NCBI GenBank assembly: GCA_903887655.1
Contig: CAISQQ010000140.1
Location: 1-8,313, forward strand
DNA length: 8,313 bases
Reading direction: 5' to 3'
From: an uncultured Burkholderiales bacterium
GTDB lineage: Bacteria > Pseudomonadota > Gammaproteobacteria > Burkholderiales > Burkholderiaceae_C
A model generated the notes under the pieces. The model ran no database searches. It worked only from the letters and a program-made list of their open reading frames with translations, and had not been told where the DNA came from. Below, piece after piece: positions 5,521-8,313 of the stretch; within the stretch, counting starts at the first letter, position 1, and each line of letters begins with the position of its first letter. The position numbers and the translations under genes are program-made.

Positions 5521-5548
5521 TTCACACAAAGACTTTAGATTCTACAAT
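5521..5548 (+). promoter_or_regulatory. Predicted engB promoter
   Basis: On the + strand TTCACA (5521-5526; five of six bases of TTGACA) and TACAAT (5543-5548; five of six bases of TATAAT) are separated by 16 bp. Transcription would start near 5555, leaving a leader of about 40 nt before the engB ATG at 5594. The -10 hexamer shares two bases with the opposing -10 box of the cytochrome gene. Confidence 0.5.
5539..5544 (-). promoter_or_regulatory. Probable -10 box of the cytochrome c4 gene
   Basis: ATTCTA on the + strand reads TAGAAT on the - strand, the same hexamer seen before lptM and the acyltransferase gene. No convincing -35 hexamer lies upstream (the bases at the right distance read GGGTCT). 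The start of transcription would be near 5532, about 30 nt before the ATG. Confidence 0.45.
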
Positions 5549-5593
5549 GACTCACTCGGGCAGACCCTTATCCCCACTTAATTTACCCATTTG

Positions 5594-6331
5594 ATGACAC
5601 AAGAACCCCACAAAACCCCAGAACTTGCCCCCCCTGCAGGCCCTGAGGGTGTGCCCGCCCCGCTCACCCGAGACGAAGAGGTCAAGCTCGCCATGGGATG
5701 GCTGCACACGGCGCGGTTTTTGACCACGGCGGCGCAACTGCACCACCTGCCCGCTTACGATTTGCCCGAAGTGGCCTTTGTCGGGCGCTCCAACGCTGGT
5801 AAATCGACCTGCATCAACACCATGACCCAGCAAAAGCGCTTGGCCTATGCCTCCAAGACCCCTGGGCGCACGCAGCACATCAACCTGTTTGCCCTCGGGC
5901 GCCAGGCCCAAACCGATGCGGTCTTGGCAGATTTGCCTGGCTACGGTTACGCCGCGGTGCCCAAGCAAGACAAAATCCGTTGGCAGCAAGTCATGGCCAA
6001 CTACTTGATGACGCGGCCCAACCTCAAAGGCATTGTGCTGCTGTGCGACCCGCGCTTGGGACTCACTGAGCTTGATGAAATCTTGCTCGACATCATGCGC
6101 CCGCGCGTCATGGACGGCTTACAGTTCTTGGTGCTGCTCACCAAAGCGGACAAACTCAATCGCACCGATGCGCAAAAAGCCCTCTCCATCACCCGACTCC
6201 AAGCCGGTGGCGGTGAAGTGCAGCTCTTCTCCGCTCTCAAACGCCAGGGCTTGGACGAGGTGTCTTTGAAGCTGTGGCAGTGGACTCACCCCAAAGTCAA
6301 AGACCCTGAACCCACTGCGATCGAGTCTTAA
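5594..6331 (+). CDS. engB: Ribosome biogenesis GTPase EngB (YihA/YsxC)
   Basis: EngB is an essential GTPase needed for maturation of the 50S ribosomal subunit. All the nucleotide-binding motifs are present: G1 GRSNAGKS (64-71), the G2 region SKTPGRTQ (87-94), G3 DLPG (113-116, within DLPGYGYA), G4 TKAD (183-186) and G5 FSA (212-214). The protein is 245 residues from the ATG at 5594, longer than the roughly 200-residue core. The extra length is an N-terminal Pro/Glu-rich extension of about 33 residues before MGWLHTARFLTT. An in-frame ATG at 5693 (Met34) would remove it and is the alternative start; a TTG directly before 5594 is a less likely one. It is divergent from the cytochrome c4 gene and converges on the acyltransferase gene. 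Confidence 0.96.
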   Translation: MTQEPHKTPELAPPAGPEGVPAPLTRDEEVKLAMGWLHTARFLTTAAQLHHLPAYDLPEVAFVGRSNAGKSTCINTMTQQKRLAYASKTPGRTQHINLFALGRQAQTDAVLADLPGYGYAAVPKQDKIRWQQVMANYLMTRPNLKGIVLLCDPRLGLTELDEILLDIMRPRVMDGLQFLVLLTKADKLNRTDAQKALSITRLQAGGGEVQLFSALKRQGLDEVSLKLWQWTHPKVKDPEPTAIES

Positions 6332-6340
6332 GTTTCATAT

Positions 6341-6360
6341 GGGGGCGGTTGGGGGCGGCT
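6341..6360. repeat. Two G-rich 10-bp tandem units
   Basis: GGGGGCGGTT (6341-6350) is followed by GGGGGCGGCT (6351-6360), ten bases after the engB stop codon. The unit length matches the 10-bp array at 811-870 but the sequence differs. With only two copies it may be chance. Confidence 0.45.
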
Positions 6361-6378
6361 GGCCAGGACCTCTGGGCC
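6361..6378. terminator. Hairpin between engB and the acyltransferase gene
   Basis: GG-CCAG (6361-6366) can pair with CTGG-(G)-CC (6372-6378) around a 5-nt loop, with one bulged base. The hairpin lies between two convergent genes and could stop transcription from either side, but it lacks a U-tract on both strands. A weak call. Confidence 0.25.
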
Positions 6379-8226
6379 TCAATAAATGGGCGCTTCACCA
6401 GGAGGCCTGGTTTTGAATCGCTTGTGAAGCCAAAAATATTGTTCAACGTGCGCTGTGACTTCAGTCTGTAGCCATTGATTCATGTGCTCGGTGTCTGCTT
6501 GCACATCCTGGGTCGGATAGTGCTCCCAAACGGGGTGCACGACCACATCGTAGCCACTGCGGGTCATGCGAGTGGTGATGGGCAGCACTTGGGCGCCCGA
6601 GAGTTTGGCAAACTTGGACAAGGACGGGACGGTGGCCGCCGGCACCCCAAAAAACGGCACAAAAATCGACTCTTCGGGCCCAAAGTTCATGTCTGGCAAT
6701 AAATAAAGCGCGTGGCCTTGTTTGATGCCCTGGATCAAGGCGCGAACCCCATCCTCGCGCGTGCCCACCTTCACCCGCCCAAATCGCTCCCGCCCTTCCT
6801 TCATCCATTGATCCGCGGTGGCCGAGGACTGCGGGGTGTAGATGGTGAGCATGGGCCGGCTGTCCTCCAAGGCGATCTTCGTCCACGCCACATCCAGCCC
6901 CACAAAATGCGGCGCAAAGATCACCAAGGGTGCGGTGCTCTTTAACAGCGCCAATCCGCCCTCGTCCCCGAGCAGGTTCAAGCGGCGTTCAATCTTGTCT
7001 CTCGACGCATGCCAAAGCCAACTGCGGTCGAGCCACGCTTTGGCGAAATTGACAAACACCGCACGCGCAACGTGGTCCACTTGCTCACCGCTCCAGTGCG
7101 GGAAACACAAGACCAAATTGCGCCGGGTGATTTGGCCGCGCCGCCGCGCCAAGGCATACAAACACACCCCAATCCCCGTCCCCAGTAGCCTGAGCGCGGG
7201 CAGCGGCAAGACGGACAACGGCCCCATGAGCCAGGGCCACGCACCGGGGGTCTCGCTTCTGGGTCTGGGGGGTATGGGCAGACTTGAATGTTCCAAAGAT
7301 GCTGGGCGTTTTTCTGCACCGCCGCTGGCATCGGCGGGGTCGCTCGCGAGGGCGGACTCGGTGGGCAAGGCCTGCGCCAAGGTCCTGGGGACTTTGAAAC
7401 GCCGGTAGCCCCAGAGGTATTGATCCGGGTGGGCTCGCACCAGGCGCTCGACCGCATCGTTCATGGCCTGGCAACCCTCGAGCACCGAGGCCTTGGGGTC
7501 GCTGAGCGCGGGGTCTTGCAGCGCACTCAAATGCCCCACGTATTGCCCGTGAGGCAGTCTCTCACACCAACACATCAGGGCCGTGGCGCCGGTTTGGCGG
7601 GCCAACTTCACCGCCAAGGTCATGGTGTAGGCGGGTTGACCCAAAAACTCAGCCCACACGCCTTGGCCTTCAGGCGGGACCTGGTCGGGCAAGAGGGCGG
7701 TGTAGCCCCCGCGCTTGAGGTGGCGAAGAATCTCTCTCACCCCTTGCGAGGAAGCGGGCACGCTTTTGAGGTGGGGTTTATCGCGCGCGCGCTCCATCAA
7801 TCGGTTGAGCCAGGCTTTTCTGGCCGGTCGGTACATGGCCATCAAGGGGCCGTGGCTGGGGCCAAAGCGCTCGGCGAGCATTTGCGCGCCAATCTCCCAG
7901 CAGCCCAAATGCGGAGAGAGCACCATCACGCCTTGGCCCTTGGCCAACGCGGCTTCAAAGAGCTCAATGCCGTCCCACTGCACATGGGGCAGACACGAGA
8001 CCTCACGGGGGCGAAACCACATCCAGGGCAACTCGCCCACCATCTGCCCGGCACTCGAGCGCGCACGCCCTACGACCGCCTGGGACAGACCCAAGCGCTG
8101 TGTGTTGCGGATGAATTCTTCTCGGTAGCTCTTGGAGAGCCACCACACGCCAGCACCCAAGAGCGAGCCCAAGGACTGCATCCAAGACAAGGGCAAACGC
8201 GACAGGATTTTAAAAAGGAACGCCAT
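6379..8226 (-). CDS. lpxL: Fused double LpxL/LpxM-type lipid A acyltransferase
   Basis: One uninterrupted 615-residue frame contains two complete lysophospholipid/lipid A acyltransferase domains, each about the length of a normal single enzyme (~290). Domain 1 (about 1-282) has an N-terminal hydrophobic anchor, the catalytic His106-x4-Glu111 in SPHLGCWE, YRP (132-134), LLPDQVPPEGQGVW (178-191) and the ending DQYLWGYRRFK. Domain 2 (about 330-615) has a second hydrophobic anchor (337-360), His440-x4-Asp445 in APHFVGLD, LLPDMNFGPEES (509-520), FVPFFGVPAAT and the ending EQYFWLHKRFK. A Pro/Ser/Ala-rich linker (about 285-328) joins them. The family moves acyl chains from acyl-ACP to lipid A at the inner face of the inner membrane. 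Relatives usually carry two adjacent genes. Met334 (7227) could be an internal start, but no ribosome-binding site precedes it. Neither domain lacks a catalytic residue. Confidence 0.88.
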   Translation of the reverse strand: MAFLFKILSRLPLSWMQSLGSLLGAGVWWLSKSYREEFIRNTQRLGLSQAVVGRARSSAGQMVGELPWMWFRPREVSCLPHVQWDGIELFEAALAKGQGVMVLSPHLGCWEIGAQMLAERFGPSHGPLMAMYRPARKAWLNRLMERARDKPHLKSVPASSQGVREILRHLKRGGYTALLPDQVPPEGQGVWAEFLGQPAYTMTLAVKLARQTGATALMCWCERLPHGQYVGHLSALQDPALSDPKASVLEGCQAMNDAVERLVRAHPDQYLWGYRRFKVPRTLAQALPTESALASDPADASGGAEKRPASLEHSSLPIPPRPRSETPGAWPWLMGPLSVLPLPALRLLGTGIGVCLYALARRRGQITRRNLVLCFPHWSGEQVDHVARAVFVNFAKAWLDRSWLWHASRDKIERRLNLLGDEGGLALLKSTAPLVIFAPHFVGLDVAWTKIALEDSRPMLTIYTPQSSATADQWMKEGRERFGRVKVGTREDGVRALIQGIKQGHALYLLPDMNFGPEESIFVPFFGVPAATVPSLSKFAKLSGAQVLPITTRMTRSGYDVVVHPVWEHYPTQDVQADTEHMNQWLQTEVTAHVEQYFWLHKRFKTRPPGEAPIY

Positions 8227-8235
8227 GGCCTTTGC

Positions 8236-8241
8236 ATTCTA
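8236..8241 (-). promoter_or_regulatory. Probable -10 box of the acyltransferase gene
   Basis: ATTCTA on the + strand reads TAGAAT on the - strand (context CTTTAGAAT), only 9 bp before the ATG at 8226. Transcription would begin about 2-4 nt before the start codon, making the mRNA almost leaderless. In agreement, the only purine run before the ATG (AAAGG) is 2 nt away, too close to act as a ribosome-binding site. The candidate -35 (TTCGTA, 16-bp spacing) is poor. Confidence 0.4.
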
Positions 8242-8260
8242 AAGAGATATCGAGCACTAC

Positions 8261-8313
8261 GAAGAAGGACTAGAGGGAGGAGAAGGAGGAGGCGAAGGAG
8301 GTGAGGCAGGCGG
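8261..8313. repeat. Purine-rich tract at the right edge
   Basis: The + strand is almost pure A/G from 8261 to the window end, with repeated GGAG, GAAGGAGG and GAGG units. It is degenerate rather than a clean tandem array, and it continues past the edge. It lies upstream of the acyltransferase gene and probably upstream of a divergent gene outside the window; in many Burkholderiales that gene is metK, which I cannot confirm here. Confidence 0.6.

Noticed and set aside
7288..8304. 338-codon open frame on the + strand opposite the acyltransferase gene
   Set aside because: Antisense shadow of acyltransferase domain 1. Its end is a run of arginines read from the purine-rich tract, which is typical of an artefact.

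Overview
The window reads as an ordinary chromosomal stretch of a GC-rich betaproteobacterium, most likely order Burkholderiales, family Comamonadaceae. This placement rests on gene content and recalled gene order (mrcA - cyaY - lptM - lysA - msrQ/msrP - cytochrome c4 - engB - lauroyl acyltransferases), not on a database search. I see no mobile element, phage gene, CRISPR array, tRNA or rRNA.

Layout. Positions 1-214 hold the 3' end of a class A penicillin-binding protein gene (mrcA) on the + strand. It converges on cyaY (frataxin, - strand, 282-623). A gene-free gap of about 480 bp (624-1104) follows; it carries a six-copy 10-bp G-rich tandem repeat, a probable -10 box and a small palindrome. 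The + strand pair lptM-lysA (1105-2657) overlaps by ATGA. Convergent to it is the - strand pair msrP-msrQ (4437 to 2732), the periplasmic methionine sulfoxide reductase system. A second gene-poor gap (4438-4829) holds a probable msrPQ promoter, a 96-bp element bounded by a perfect 9-bp inverted repeat, and a good Rho-independent terminator for the upstream di-heme cytochrome c4 gene (5501 to 4830, - strand). The cytochrome gene is divergent from engB (5594-6331, + strand), and their predicted promoters share bases. The last gene (8226 to 6379, - strand) is one long open frame that joins two complete LpxL/LpxM-type acyltransferase domains. The window ends in a purine-rich tract.

How the genes fit together. 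Many of the products serve the cell envelope: PBP1A (peptidoglycan synthesis), LptM (assembly of the LptDE lipopolysaccharide translocon), LysA (uses the peptidoglycan precursor meso-DAP to make lysine) and the double acyltransferase (lipid A acylation). A second theme is redox and metal biology of the membrane and periplasm: frataxin, the MsrPQ repair system and a di-heme cytochrome c. EngB serves assembly of the large ribosomal subunit.

Most worth a second look: the acyltransferase fusion; the unexplained inverted-repeat element between cytochrome c4 and msrP; the apparent absence from that same gap of the System II cytochrome c maturation genes (resB, ccsB) often found there in relatives; and the G-quadruplex-prone tandem repeat just upstream of lptM-lysA. 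I did not find a clear new multi-gene system.
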